DNA of 64,000 bases from JAIXUI01 sp943373175 (GCA_943373175.1 CALSBM010000003.1:1-64000); one strand, 5' to 3'. Counted from the first letter of the stretch, positions 1-9,110 are shown. Program-made: numbers and translations. The notes: generated by a model not told the origin, from the sequence alone.

Positions 1-10
1 AGCCCCCCCC

Positions 11-1420
11 TCACTGCTTCTGCAAGCTAATTCTGAAGCGGTCACCCCCGTCATCGAAGACAAGGATATACAACCCGGCTGGAACGCCTTGGAGCTGAAA
101 ACTGCTGTTGGCGCGTAGGGTGACGGTTTTGATTTTTCGCCCGTCAATGCTGTAAATTATCCCTTCTACACTATCACTTGACAAGGCTGCGGAAAACCGA
201 AACTCTCGGGACGACGGGTTCGGCCATACTTCCGGTTGCACTTTGCTCACATTCAACGTTGTAATTAAGGTCTGAGCCATCAACCACTGGTAAGCAGCCC
301 CAAACTCCGCTCGCCAGAACGATTCCGTATGCTGTCCTGCCGGACGCATAACATATTGCAATCCAGAAACCGGATAGCCGGAAGCGATTTGCAAACTGTC
401 GCGCATGCGCACTACGTCGGCTACTTGCGCTTGTGGATTGTTGCCTTCCGAGCCACCAGTGAGCAAGTATAATTTATTGCCTGAGCGATAAGGAGAAGTG
501 CGTGGCTGAAGCCATGAGTTATTGGAAAACCAGAACGCTGGAGAAAAAATCCCCGCCTTCCCAAAAACCTGCGGCTCCCGCAAATGGGCATACAGACTGA
601 TAAGCCCGCCCATGGAACTCCCCATTACCACCGTATTCTCAGGGCCACTATTGGTACGATAAGCCGAATCGACATACGGTTTCAGCGTATTTACCAGAAA
701 GTCCACATAAGCCGCACCCTGTCCTCCGCCGTACTGCGCATTCACCCAGGGTGAATACTCGTTCAAACGCTGCGATCCGCCGTTATCAATGCCGATGACT
801 ATGGCTCCGTAGTTGCCGTTTTGATGCAGAGCGGTAAGGGTTTCATCGACCTGCCATTCTCCACTGAAAGAGGTGGTTTGGTCGAAGAGATTCTGACCAT
901 CGTGCATATAAATCACGGGATAGCGTTTCTGCGGCTGGGTCTGGTAATCTGGAGGAAGGTATAGCCAAATTCTACGGGCCCGATTAAGCTGCGGCATCGC
1001 GAAATTGTTGCTGAGGATACTCACCTGAGCGTTCGCGGTTGAGCTGCTACCTCCGCCTCCGGTCAAATCTAACCAACCGGCTACAGAAAGTGCAAGATTG
1101 GCTGGCCCGGAGGTCCAGGTATAACTGCGGTTGCCCACATTCTGGCCGTTAGCTGTTGATTCTACCTTCTGCCAGTTTCCGCGAGTGAACTTGAACTGCA
1201 TAGTACCGCTACCCTGCGGCAGGGTGATGGTGTAAGTGCCATTAGTTTGTCGGATTAGACGATGAGCCGCTGAACCGGCATTCCATCCGTTAAAAGATCC
1301 GGCGACATATACACTATCTAAAACCGGCGTATTCCCTGGTACCGTGAGGGTGAGATTCAGTTGTGCAGTAGCATTTAGAATGCACAACAAGCCGAAAACA
1401 CAAAACAACAGTCGGTTCAT
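11..1420 (-). CDS. Secreted esterase with N-terminal carbohydrate-binding-like domain and T9SS sorting tail
   Basis: Predicted to be exported and to hydrolyse an ester substrate outside the cell. A signal peptide covers about residues 1-20. Residues 20-110 look like a glycogen/starch-binding-type beta domain (GSFNGWN motif). Residues 130-385 match the putative esterase (PF00756-type) alpha/beta hydrolase fold: GSSMGG gives a likely nucleophile Ser269 and QHTESFW a likely catalytic His364. Residues from about 395 (VWPNPSS) look like a type IX secretion C-terminal sorting domain. The gene diverges from the permease gene, with start codons very close together. The true substrate (feruloyl or siderophore ester, for example) is not visible. 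Confidence 0.88.
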   Translation of the reverse strand: MNRLLFCVFGLLCILNATAQLNLTLTVPGNTPVLDSVYVAGSFNGWNAGSAAHRLIRQTNGTYTITLPQGSGTMQFKFTRGNWQKVESTANGQNVGNRSYTWTSGPANLALSVAGWLDLTGGGGSSSTANAQVSILSNNFAMPQLNRARRIWLYLPPDYQTQPQKRYPVIYMHDGQNLFDQTTSFSGEWQVDETLTALHQNGNYGAIVIGIDNGGSQRLNEYSPWVNAQYGGGQGAAYVDFLVNTLKPYVDSAYRTNSGPENTVVMGSSMGGLISLYAHLREPQVFGKAGIFSPAFWFSNNSWLQPRTSPYRSGNKLYLLTGGSEGNNPQAQVADVVRMRDSLQIASGYPVSGLQYVMRPAGQHTESFWRAEFGAAYQWLMAQTLITTLNVSKVQPEVWPNPSSREFRFSAALSSDSVEGIIYSIDGRKIKTVTLRANSSFQLQGVPAGLYILVFDDGGDRFRISLQKQ

Positions 1421-1452
1421 AGGGTGAAATTACCACTGCCCGCCGACTTTCG

Positions 1453-1460
1453 TATTTTTG
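1453..1460 (+). promoter_or_regulatory. Bacteroidota -7 promoter box TATTTTTG
   Basis: Matches the TAnnTTTG consensus and lies five bases before a TTG codon at 1466. It falls inside the longest open frame of the permease gene, so it argues for the downstream start and a nearly leaderless transcript. Confidence 0.5.
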
Positions 1461-1465
1461 ACCGC

Positions 1466-2545
1466 TTGAAACTCCTCGACCGATATATTCTCCAGAAATT
1501 TCTGGGCACCTTTTTCTTCGCCATTGCCGTGCTTTCGGCCATCATTGTGGTCTTTGATGTCTCAGAGAAAATCGACGACATGATTGAAAAACATGCTCCT
1601 TTCTCGGAAATCGCGCTCGACTATTACCTCAACTTCATCCCGTATTACGCTACTTTACTAAGTCCGCTTTTTGTCTTCATTGCGGTGATTTTCTTCACTT
1701 CTAAAATGACCTTGAAGAGCGAAATTGTAGCCATCATGAGCGGAGGGGTGTCGTTTTATCGGATGCTGAGGCCGTACATGTTTGGAGCATTTATCCTCGC
1801 TTTGCTTTCTTATACCTTTACCGGTTGGATACTCCCGCCCGCCAATGCCCGTCGCATTGCCTTCGAGAATAAGTACATCCGAGACAAATTCATCTTCAAC
1901 AAGCGGAACATCCATTTTCAGACTAACAAAGTAACCTACATCTTTCTAGAAAGCTATTCCAACATCGATTCTGTAGGCTTCCGCCTTTCGGTGGAGCGAA
2001 TTGTTGATGGTCAGTTGGTGAAGAAGCTTATGGCTGAACGCCTCAGTTGGAATCGGGAGAAACGCTGTTGGCGTATCGAGAACTATTACATCCGCAGCAT
2101 GGAAGGAGGGAAGGAGCGACTTTATGAAGCTTCTTACGTGGACACCATCTTCGGCTTTAAGCCCGACGACTTTGAGCGTCCGTTGGTAGAAGACGTGAGT
2201 CTGATGAACAACGCCGAACTCGAACGCTACATCGTTTGGCAAGAACTTAAAGCCACCGGCCAGGTCACGCCTTTCCTTTTAGAAAAGTATGGACGTATTG
2301 CCATACCCTTTTCTACCTTCATCCTTACGCTCATTGGTGTTTCTGTTTCCTCCAAGAAAGCCCGCGGCGGCATGGGCGTTCAACTTGGAATTGGCATTGG
2401 CATTAGCTTCGTTTATGTGGTGATGATGCGCTTTACCATGATTTTCGCCACACAGGCAGACCTTCCTCCTTTGCTTGCCGCCTGGATTCCCAACATCGTC
2501 TTCGGGATAGTTGCCATCATCATGGTACGCTTAGCTCCAAAATAA
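1466..2545 (+). CDS. LptF/LptG family (YjgP/YjgQ) permease
   Basis: Inner-membrane subunit of the lipopolysaccharide export ABC transporter (Lpt system), which passes LPS from the inner membrane to the periplasmic bridge. From the chosen start it is 359 residues, normal for the family, with three N-terminal and three C-terminal membrane helices flanking a periplasmic beta domain. The frame is open to GTG 1424, but the promoter box at 1453-1460 and the family-typical N-terminus KLLDRYILQKFLGTF favour TTG 1466. LptF and LptG cannot be told apart here, so no symbol is given. The EamA transporter gene follows after 12 bases, probably in the same transcript. Confidence 0.88.
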   Translation: MKLLDRYILQKFLGTFFFAIAVLSAIIVVFDVSEKIDDMIEKHAPFSEIALDYYLNFIPYYATLLSPLFVFIAVIFFTSKMTLKSEIVAIMSGGVSFYRMLRPYMFGAFILALLSYTFTGWILPPANARRIAFENKYIRDKFIFNKRNIHFQTNKVTYIFLESYSNIDSVGFRLSVERIVDGQLVKKLMAERLSWNREKRCWRIENYYIRSMEGGKERLYEASYVDTIFGFKPDDFERPLVEDVSLMNNAELERYIVWQELKATGQVTPFLLEKYGRIAIPFSTFILTLIGVSVSSKKARGGMGVQLGIGIGISFVYVVMMRFTMIFATQADLPPLLAAWIPNIVFGIVAIIMVRLAPK

Positions 2546-2557
2546 CTCCCCTCATAA

Positions 2558-3460
2558 ATGGCTGAATACGGATATAAAGGCGCATTGGCGCGGCTTCATT
2601 GGATAGTTTTCATTTGGGGATTCACGGCTATTTTGGGCAAACTGATTACGCTCACGGCAGTGCCCTTAGTCTGGTGGCGCGTCCTTATAGCCGGTATTGG
2701 GGTTGGCGCTTGGTTATGGTGGAAAAAAATCCCTTTTCGACTGCGCTTCCGCGATGTCTTACTCCTTGTTGGTGCCGGCCTTATCATCGCCCTACACTGG
2801 ATCACTTTCTACCACGCGATTAAAATCTCCAACATCTCCGTGACCTTAGCCTGCTTTTCCTCTGGGGCTTTTTTCGTTAGCCTCATCGAGCCTATTTGGC
2901 ATAAACGCAAGCCGGTTTGGTACGAAATGCTCCTCGGATTGCTCTCCATGGCTGGATTGGGATTGATTTTTAAGGTAGAAACCCAATACTCAGCCGGAAT
3001 TTTCACCGCGTTGTTTTCAGCATTTCTTTCCGCATTCTTTTCTGTCGTGAATGGACAGCTCAGCAAACGACTTCCACCCGAACAAATCTCCTTTTACGAA
3101 CTCTGGGGCGGTTGGGGAGGCATCAGCATATTCCTTTTGTTTACAGGAGGATTCTCAATCGACTTTTTCCGGCTATCCAACTCCGATACCCTTTGGCTAT
3201 TGTTGCTCGGCACCGTTTGTACCGCCTATGCCTTCATCACCAGTGTGCAATTACTGAAGCATTTGTCGCCTTATACGATGGTGCTTACGATCAACCTTGA
3301 GCCTGTTTACGGGATTATCCTTGCTTATTTCATCTTCGGGCAAAGTGAACACATGAGTCCGGCCTTCTACGGCGGAGCCGGAATTATCTTGCTCACCTTG
3401 TTCGGAAATGCTTGGCTGAAACAGCGATTAAGCCGGAAAGCAGCAGCAAAAGCTGCCTAA
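2558..3460 (+). CDS. EamA/DMT-family transporter
   Basis: Inner-membrane protein of 300 residues with about ten hydrophobic helices arranged as two EamA repeats, the usual drug/metabolite transporter architecture. Such proteins export or import small metabolites, but the substrate cannot be read from sequence. The C-terminus is short and basic (KQRLSRKAAAKAA), consistent with a cytoplasmic tail. It starts 12 bases after the LptF/LptG-type gene and ends about 50 bases before metG, so it is probably co-transcribed with the former. Confidence 0.88.
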   Translation: MAEYGYKGALARLHWIVFIWGFTAILGKLITLTAVPLVWWRVLIAGIGVGAWLWWKKIPFRLRFRDVLLLVGAGLIIALHWITFYHAIKISNISVTLACFSSGAFFVSLIEPIWHKRKPVWYEMLLGLLSMAGLGLIFKVETQYSAGIFTALFSAFLSAFFSVVNGQLSKRLPPEQISFYELWGGWGGISIFLLFTGGFSIDFFRLSNSDTLWLLLLGTVCTAYAFITSVQLLKHLSPYTMVLTINLEPVYGIILAYFIFGQSEHMSPAFYGGAGIILLTLFGNAWLKQRLSRKAAAKAA

Positions 3461-3507
3461 TTCGGCAATCCTTTCCCCTTTAGCCCCCCGATTTCGCATA
3501 TTTGCGC

Positions 3508-5556
3508 ATGCTTTCACCCGAACGCTATACCGTGACCGCGGCGCTCATTTACGCCAACGGTCCGATTCATATTGGTCATTTGGCCGGCTGTTACCTTCCC
3601 GCCGACATCTACGTTCGCTACCTCCGCGCCTGTGGCAAAGACGTCGCTTTTATCTCAGGAACCGATGAACACGGGGTGCCCATCACCCTGAAAGCCCGCA
3701 AGGAAGGAAAAACGCCTCAGGAAGTGGTCGATCATTACTACGGCATGATTAAGCAATCGTTCGAGGATTTCGGCATCAGCTTCGACATTTACTCCCGAAC
3801 CAGCTCGCCCCACCATCATCAGGTGGCTTCAGACTTCTTCCTGAAACTCTATGAACAAGGAACTTTTACGGAGGAAGTTAGTGAGCAATACTTCGATGCC
3901 GAAGCAGGACAGTTCCTTGCCGACCGCTACATTACCGGCACATGCCCGAATTGCTCCAACGAAAATGCTTATGGCGACCAGTGCGAACGTTGTGGCAGCA
4001 CACTTAGTCCTCAAGAACTCATCAATCCCAAGTCAACACTCAGCGGAAGCGCACCTGAACTACGGAAAACCCGCAACTGGTCGCTCCCACTGAACCAACT
4101 ACAGCCTGCCCTCGAAACCTATATTGCCTCCCATCCGGAATGGAAAAGCAATGTGAGTGGACAATGCCGCTCTTGGTTGAAGCAAGGACTCCAGCCTCGT
4201 GCGATGACCCGCGACCTTGACTGGGGCGTAAAAGTCCCCTTAGAAGAGGCCGACGGGAAAGTGCTTTATGTTTGGTTCGATGCCCCCATCGGGTACATCA
4301 CCTTCACCCAGGAATGGGCCCAGGAGCAGGGAAAAAACTGGGAACCGTACTGGATGGACGATAAAACCCAGATTGTTCACTTCATCGGGAAAGACAACAT
4401 CGTATTTCACTGCCTCATCTTCCCAGCTATGCTCATGACCCACGGCGGTTTTGCCTTAGCCGACAACGTTCCGGCTATGGAATTCATGAACTTGGAAGGC
4501 GATAAAATCTCTACTTCCCGCGATTGGGCGGTTTGGTTGCACGAATACTTAGAAGAATTCCCCGGCCAGCAAGACGTGCTTCGCTACGCTTTATGCTCGG
4601 CCATGCCGGAAACCAAAGACAACGACTTCACCTGGGCCGATTTTCAGGCCAGAAACAATAATGAGCTGGTGGCCATTCTGGGCAACTTCGTCAACCGAGT
4701 GTTGGTACTTACCCAGAAATATTTCGGTGGGAAAGTGCCCGCAGCCGGTAACCTTTCCACTGAAGATCAGGCCGTGCTTCAGGCTATGAGCGGGTTTCCT
4801 TATGCCATTGGCGAAGCTTTGGAGCAGTATCGGTTCCGAGAAGCATTGGGCGAATTGATGAACCTAGCGCGGCTCGGCAATAAATACCTCGCCGACGCTG
4901 AACCTTGGAAACTGATTAAAACCGACGAAGCTGCGGTGGCTTCTATTCTGCATGTTGCGCTACAACTTTGCGCCTCGCTCAACAGCCTGATGGAGCCTTT
5001 TCTGCCGTTTACTGCACGTAAGTTGGCAGAAATGCTCAACCACCAGCCCTTATCGTGGGCAAATGCCGGAATTGCCTTTCAACTCGCTGAAGGTCACCAA
5101 CTCGGTACTCCCGGGTTACTGTTTTCTAAGGTAGAAGACAGCACCATTCAGCAACAAGTTGACAAACTGCAACTACGCAAAGCAGCTATGGAAGCCGCAC
5201 AGCAAGAAGCACCGGCCAACCCACTGAAAGAGACCATTCAGTACGACGACTTTGCACGCATGGATTTACGGGTCGGCACTATCCTCGAAGCCGAGAAAGT
5301 AGCGAAAACCAAGAAACTGCTTAAGTTGTTAGTGGATACCGGTGTTGACCAGCGAGTAATTGTGAGTGGAATTGCAGAGCACTACAGCCCGGAAAGCCTG
5401 ATTGGCCAGCAAGTACTGGTTTTGGCCAATCTTGCACCTCGCGCCCTCAAAGGAATCGACTCCCACGGTATGCTGTTGATGGCCGAAGATTCAGATGGCA
5501 GCCTCAAGCTGATGCAGCCACAAAACGGAGCCAAAAATGGTAGCGTGGTAGCGTAA
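3508..5556 (+). CDS. metG: Methionyl-tRNA synthetase
   Basis: Charges tRNA-Met with methionine in the cytoplasm. The class I signature HIGH is seen as HIGH at residues 21-24. A four-cysteine zinc knuckle (CPNC...CERC) lies near residue 150, and the second signature appears as KISTS near residue 330. The C-terminal 100 or so residues (from YDDFARMDLRVGTI) are the tRNA-binding OB-fold dimerisation domain, as in full-length bacterial MetRS of about 680 residues. An upstream TTG (3502) also opens the frame, but ATG 3508 is preferred. A CATATTTG stretch just upstream resembles a -7 promoter box. Confidence 0.97.
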   Translation: MLSPERYTVTAALIYANGPIHIGHLAGCYLPADIYVRYLRACGKDVAFISGTDEHGVPITLKARKEGKTPQEVVDHYYGMIKQSFEDFGISFDIYSRTSSPHHHQVASDFFLKLYEQGTFTEEVSEQYFDAEAGQFLADRYITGTCPNCSNENAYGDQCERCGSTLSPQELINPKSTLSGSAPELRKTRNWSLPLNQLQPALETYIASHPEWKSNVSGQCRSWLKQGLQPRAMTRDLDWGVKVPLEEADGKVLYVWFDAPIGYITFTQEWAQEQGKNWEPYWMDDKTQIVHFIGKDNIVFHCLIFPAMLMTHGGFALADNVPAMEFMNLEGDKISTSRDWAVWLHEYLEEFPGQQDVLRYALCSAMPETKDNDFTWADFQARNNNELVAILGNFVNRVLVLTQKYFGGKVPAAGNLSTEDQAVLQAMSGFPYAIGEALEQYRFREALGELMNLARLGNKYLADAEPWKLIKTDEAAVASILHVALQLCASLNSLMEPFLPFTARKLAEMLNHQPLSWANAGIAFQLAEGHQLGTPGLLFSKVEDSTIQQQVDKLQLRKAAMEAAQQEAPANPLKETIQYDDFARMDLRVGTILEAEKVAKTKKLLKLLVDTGVDQRVIVSGIAEHYSPESLIGQQVLVLANLAPRALKGIDSHGMLLMAEDSDGSLKLMQPQNGAKNGSVVA

Positions 5557-5589
5557 GGCAGAGTAATGCAAAGGAAATAATTGGGGAAG

Positions 5590-5613
5590 AAGGCGGTAGT
5601 TGGCCTTTTTGTT
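5590..5613 (+). terminator. Possible metG terminator
   Basis: A short stem (AAGGC / GCCTT) followed by a T-rich run lies about 35 bases after the metG stop. The stem is only five pairs, so the call is weak. Confidence 0.35.
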
Positions 5614-5678
5614 TCGAGTGCTTCTATAAGGCAATTTATTTGAGCACGATTCGTCTTAGAATCCTAAAAAGGTGGACA

Positions 5679-6077
5679 ATGAACATTCGCTACGTAATAA
5701 ATGAAGTTCCCGAAACCGGGTTTATCATTGAACTTTATAAAAGTGCCGGTCTCAACCGACCTGTTCAGGATGAAGAACGCATCGAGACGATGTACCGGAA
5801 TTCGAACCTGGTAGTTACCGCCTGGCACGAAGCAGTGCTGGTAGGAATTGCTCGTTCACTTACCGACTTTAGTTACTGTTGTTATTTATCAGATTTGGCA
5901 GTACGCTCCGATTACCAAAAACGCGGAATTGGAAAACAACTTATTGAACTAACCCGTGAACGTATTGGCTCGGGCGCGATGCTTTTGCTGCTCTCCGCTC
6001 CGTTGGCGATGGATTACTATCCACAAGTCGGGTTTCAAAAAGTAGAAAACGGGTTTATGATAGCACGTGAGAAGTAG
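5679..6077 (+). CDS. GNAT-family N-acetyltransferase
   Basis: Predicted to transfer an acetyl group from acetyl-CoA to an unknown amine. The 132-residue protein has the compact GNAT core, with the acetyl-CoA-binding motif at RSDYQKRGIGKQLI (Q/R-x-x-G-x-G/A pattern) and a preceding beta strand YLSDLAV. The C-terminus (YYPQVGFQKVENGFMI) is typical of small stand-alone GNATs. The frame is open to a TTG at 5640, but ATG 5679 gives the normal family N-terminus. It is the last conserved-looking gene before the accessory island. Confidence 0.85.
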   Translation: MNIRYVINEVPETGFIIELYKSAGLNRPVQDEERIETMYRNSNLVVTAWHEAVLVGIARSLTDFSYCCYLSDLAVRSDYQKRGIGKQLIELTRERIGSGAMLLLLSAPLAMDYYPQVGFQKVENGFMIAREK

Positions 6078-6239
6078 AGAAGTTTCGATAAAGGAGAATG
6101 AGTCAATTTTTATAAGGATATGCACAATCGCAAAAGCAGTTTAAAATAGAATATACTAACCCAATTGCCAACCATTTTGGCCGCATTAAAAGCAGATGCA
6201 AGAGCCTGACCCGGAATAGCTGATAGGTTTGTAGAACGA

Positions 6240-6720
6240 AATCATCACCTACTTTGATCTATAAACCTGAAATCCCTTCGGGATTAATAGAATATACCTA
6301 CCCTGAAAGGGTGATAGGTTTATAGAATAGAAGCGTTGGTCGCGGCTTCTGCGACCCTGAAAGGGTCAAAGGTTTATAGAAAGGAAACATTAGCCTCGTT
6401 TTCTGCGACCCTGAAAGGGTCGAACAATATTCGTTTTGCCATGGTCTATAAACCTGTAATCCCTTCGGGATTAATGGAATCTAAACCGACCCTGAAAGGG
6501 TCAAAGGTTTATAGAAAGGAATCGTTTTCCACAGTTTCTGCGACCTGAAAGGGTCGAACTATCAGCGTTTTACCATGGTCTATAAACCTGTAATCCCTTC
6601 GGGATTAATGGAATCAAAACCGACCCTGAAAGGGTCAAAGGTTTATAGAAAGGAATCGTTGTCCACAGTTTCTGCGACCCTGAAAGGGTCGAAGATTTAT
6701 AGAACGGAAACATTGGTCGC
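6240..6720. repeat. Palindromic interspersed repeats with a 134-bp tandem duplication
   Basis: Recurring short palindromes CCCTGAAAGGG and ATCCCTTCGGGAT alternate with the arms GGTTTATAGAA and TCTATAAACC, which are inverse to each other. A segment starting ATGGTCTATAAACC at 6441 recurs at 6575, giving a 134-bp period. The arms and cores would fold into hairpins. The open frames through this stretch are a by-product of the repeats and are not called as genes. Confidence 0.8.
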
Positions 6721-6722
6721 GG

Positions 6723-7037
6723 GAACAACCCGGACACACGAAAGAACAACCCGGACAGTCGAAAAAACAACCCGGACACACGAAAGAACAACCCGGACAG
6801 TCGAAAGAACAACCCGGACAGCCGAAAGAACAACCCGGACAGTCGAAAGAACAACCCGGACAATCGAAAGAACAACCCGGACAGTCGCGGGAACAAGTCG
6901 GCCAGTCGCGGGAACATGTCGGCCAGTCGCGGGAACATGTCGGACAGTCGCGGGAACATGTCGGACAGTCGCGGGAACATGTCGGACAGTCGCGGGAACA
7001 AGTCGGACAGTCGCGGGAAGATGTCGGACAGTCGCGG
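6723..7037. repeat. 21-bp tandem repeat, 15 units, open in all six frames
   Basis: Fifteen units of 21 bases run without interruption. The first eight have a GAACAACCCGGACAG core and the last seven a GAACATGTCGGACAG core, so two sub-families abut. As 21 is a multiple of three and the unit has no stop on either strand, all six frames stay open across the block. The encoded heptads include TTRTVER, EQPGQSK and, in reverse, FPRLSDM. No spacers separate the units. No start, ribosome site or flanking domain supports real translation. Confidence 0.9.
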
Positions 7038-7228
7038 GAACAACAATGGTTAGAACGACCTAGTAGAGACATCCATTTATGGTGTCTCCCTTAAAAAAAC
7101 GGCCCAACCAGCCCTGGAAAGGTGGAATACCAAAAGATAGGAGCCCTATCACACCATCGAAACATCCCAGAAATACGCCCGACGTGTCCGGTGGAGGGAG
7201 GATTCAATAATGATGGTTCCATTTATAA

Positions 7229-7463
7229 CGCAAAGCCATCCTCCGGCAAAGCGTAAAAGCCTCAGGTGTAAACCCCTATAGTGCCGTCCACACCCCACGG
7301 AACACCTTCGCCACTCCCCCTATTAGAAAACGGCACCGACCTGCGTTACATCCAACAACTCACACGGCCACGCCTTGACCAAAACCACCGAAGTCTATAC
7401 GCATCGCACCAAAAGAGGCGAAGCCACCTTGAAAAGCCCCTTAGACATCTTGGAGGGACCATA
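7229..7463 (+). pseudogene. Tyrosine recombinase (integrase) 3' fragment, copy A
   Basis: Three consecutive pieces in shifting frames read as the C-terminal catalytic part of a Xer/integron-type tyrosine recombinase. The first is AILRQSVKASGVNPY then VHTPRNTF (equivalent to HxLRHSF, keeping His and Arg). The second is LLENGTDLRYIQQL. The third is GHALTKTTEVYTH, containing the GH motif and catalytic Tyr, then LKSPLDIL and a stop. Two +1 shifts (near 7319 and 7365) break the frame, so it is inactive. The rest of the gene is not recognisable upstream, where the 21-bp repeat lies. It is the best preserved of four copies in the island. Confidence 0.8.
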
Positions 7464-7529
7464 AAAATTTACCTATCTTAGTATCAGCAAACAAAATCGA
7501 AGAAAAACCGCCTTAAAACGCTCCAAGAG

Positions 7530-7640
7530 CCGTTTTTATCCCCAATAACCACACTCACATGAAAGCAAACTTTAAGCAATGGGTGCTATCAACCACTGCG
7601 GCATGTATCGCGCAAGAGTGCGCATATTAGGATGTTATGC
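7530..7640 (+). other. attI-like recombination site A (start of cassette 1)
   Basis: Downstream of the integrase fragment is a site ending in GTGCGCATATTAGGAT followed by GTTATGC (7634-7640). The same 16-base end occurs at sites B (9413) and C (13466). A decayed direct repeat and an inverted copy (TATCGCGCAAGAGTGCGC) lie just before it. The core opens cassette 1: GTTATGCGAT is the exact reverse complement of ATCGCATAAC at 8943-8952. Confidence 0.6.
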
Positions 7641-7679
7641 GATATTTTAAAACAGACGACGGTCAATAAAAAAACAACA

Positions 7680-8936
7680 ATGGATAAAAAAATGAAACCA
7701 GAAAGTTTAATGATGTCATACGGCTACAAGCCTGAGCTATCCGAAGGGGCAATAAAATGTCCTATATTCCAAACATCAACCTTTGTATTTAAAAGTGCAG
7801 AAGAAGGGAAAGCATTTTTTGAAGTAGCTTATGGACATCGGCAGAAAAATGAGGGCGAAGAACTTGGACTTATTTATAGTCGTATAAACAACCCAGACCT
7901 TGAAATTTTAGAAAACAGACTTACGCTTTGGGATGAAGCAGAAGACTGTGCCGTATTTGAAAGCGGAATGTCGGCCATCACAACCGTTTTGTTGGAATTC
8001 TTAAAGCCAGGAGACTTGCTTTTAATAAGTAGCCCATTGTATGGTGGTAGCGACCACTTTATAAAAAAAATACTACCAAAATTTAATATCCATGTAGCCG
8101 AATTTAGAGTTGGGCAAACAAGAGAAGATGTCGTCAAAATCATCAATGCAACAGGACTTGCTGATAAATTAGCCCTGATTTATATTGAAACACCAGCTAA
8201 TCCGACTAATGATTTGATTGATATTCAGTGCAGTAAAGAAATAGTACGGCAATTTTCAACACCAGAAAAAGAAATCTATCTGGCGGTTGACAATACGTAT
8301 ATGGGACCATTGTGGCAACATCCATTAAAGCATGGTGCAGATTTGGTTCTGTATTCTGCTACAAAATATATTGGCGGACACAGTGATGTGATTGCGGGTG
8401 CTTGCCTTGGTTCTCGTGACTTAATTAAACGTGTAAAGGGACTAAGAACTTTTCTTGGTAATATGGCAAGTCCAAATACGGGGTGGCTTTTGCTTCGTAG
8501 TTTAGAAACCTTAAAGGCAAGAATGGATATACAGGCATTTAATGCAAACAAAGTTGCTGAATTTTTAAATCAGCATCCAGCAGTTGAAAAAGTATATTTT
8601 CTTGGAAATTTAACTGCAAAAAATGGAGAACAATTTGAAATTAAGAACCGCCAATGCCTTACAAATGGCGGAATGATTTCTTTTGATGTAAAAGGCTCTG
8701 AAAAGGAAGCCTTCAAATTTTTAAACGAATTGAAACTAATTAAACTTGCAGTAAGTCTTGGTAGCACTGAAAGTTTGGCAGAACACCCAGCAACAATGAC
8801 TCACGTTGATGTTGATGTCCAACTAAGAAAGGAATTGTTTATAACCGAAAAAATGGTAAGACTTTCCGTTGGTGTTGAAAATTATGAAGACATTATTTAC
8901 GACATTGACCAAGCTCTTAGCAAAATTGGGATATAG
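7680..8936 (+). CDS. Cassette 1: Cys/Met-metabolism PLP-dependent enzyme (methionine gamma-lyase / cystathionine gamma-synthase-like)
   Basis: Cytosolic fold-type I PLP enzyme of 418 residues, acting on a sulfur amino acid or a homoserine ester. The PLP lysine is K229 in SATKYIGGHSDV. YSRINNP (Y66, R68) is the neighbouring-subunit phosphate-binding motif, and D204 should pair with the pyridine nitrogen. The C-terminal SLGSTESLAEHPATMTH is characteristic of the trans-sulfuration family. The lyase/synthase choice needs a phylogeny. ATG 7680 is preferred to the earlier in-frame ATG 7632, which overlaps the recombination core. It is the only gene in its cassette and looks intact. Base composition is AT-rich compared with the flanking core genes. 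Confidence 0.85.
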   Translation: MDKKMKPESLMMSYGYKPELSEGAIKCPIFQTSTFVFKSAEEGKAFFEVAYGHRQKNEGEELGLIYSRINNPDLEILENRLTLWDEAEDCAVFESGMSAITTVLLEFLKPGDLLLISSPLYGGSDHFIKKILPKFNIHVAEFRVGQTREDVVKIINATGLADKLALIYIETPANPTNDLIDIQCSKEIVRQFSTPEKEIYLAVDNTYMGPLWQHPLKHGADLVLYSATKYIGGHSDVIAGACLGSRDLIKRVKGLRTFLGNMASPNTGWLLLRSLETLKARMDIQAFNANKVAEFLNQHPAVEKVYFLGNLTAKNGEQFEIKNRQCLTNGGMISFDVKGSEKEAFKFLNELKLIKLAVSLGSTESLAEHPATMTHVDVDVQLRKELFITEKMVRLSVGVENYEDIIYDIDQALSKIGI

Positions 8937-8984
8937 AAAAACATCGCATAACATTCATCCGAGTAGCCACAAACCCCACTAACC

Positions 8985-9021
8985 AAAAGCCCCAGAACAA
9001 GCATTCTTGACTTGGGCTTTT
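8985..9021 (+). terminator. Hairpin with T-run ending cassette 1
   Basis: AAAAGCCCCAG pairs with CTTGGGCTTTT around an inner AAG/CTT stem, followed by TTTTGC. It is conserved in position at 13041 and 15580, where the stem is stronger. It probably stops transcripts leaving each cassette block. Confidence 0.6.
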
Positions 9022-9110
9022 GCATTACACGGTGTTGAGTGACGCCTGTCGGGAAATAATAGAGGCATTCAAAGATTCAGTACAATAGCAACCAATTCAA
9101 GAAACACACG

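Noticed and set aside
6723..7037. CRISPR array
   Set aside because: The 21-bp units abut directly with no spacers, and no cas genes are present.
6570..7072. Overlapping long open frames on both strands across the 21-bp repeats
   Set aside because: They stay open only because the repeat unit is a multiple of three without stops; no start context, domain or codon bias supports any of them.
7281..7481. A 66-codon frame as a small gene
   Set aside because: It is one frame of the decayed recombinase C-terminus; the recognisable residues run through three frames.
9034..9040. GTTGAGT as the right core of a short attC for cassette 1
   Set aside because: It fits GTTRRRY, but the equivalent positions in copies C and D do not, and the flanks do not pair convincingly.
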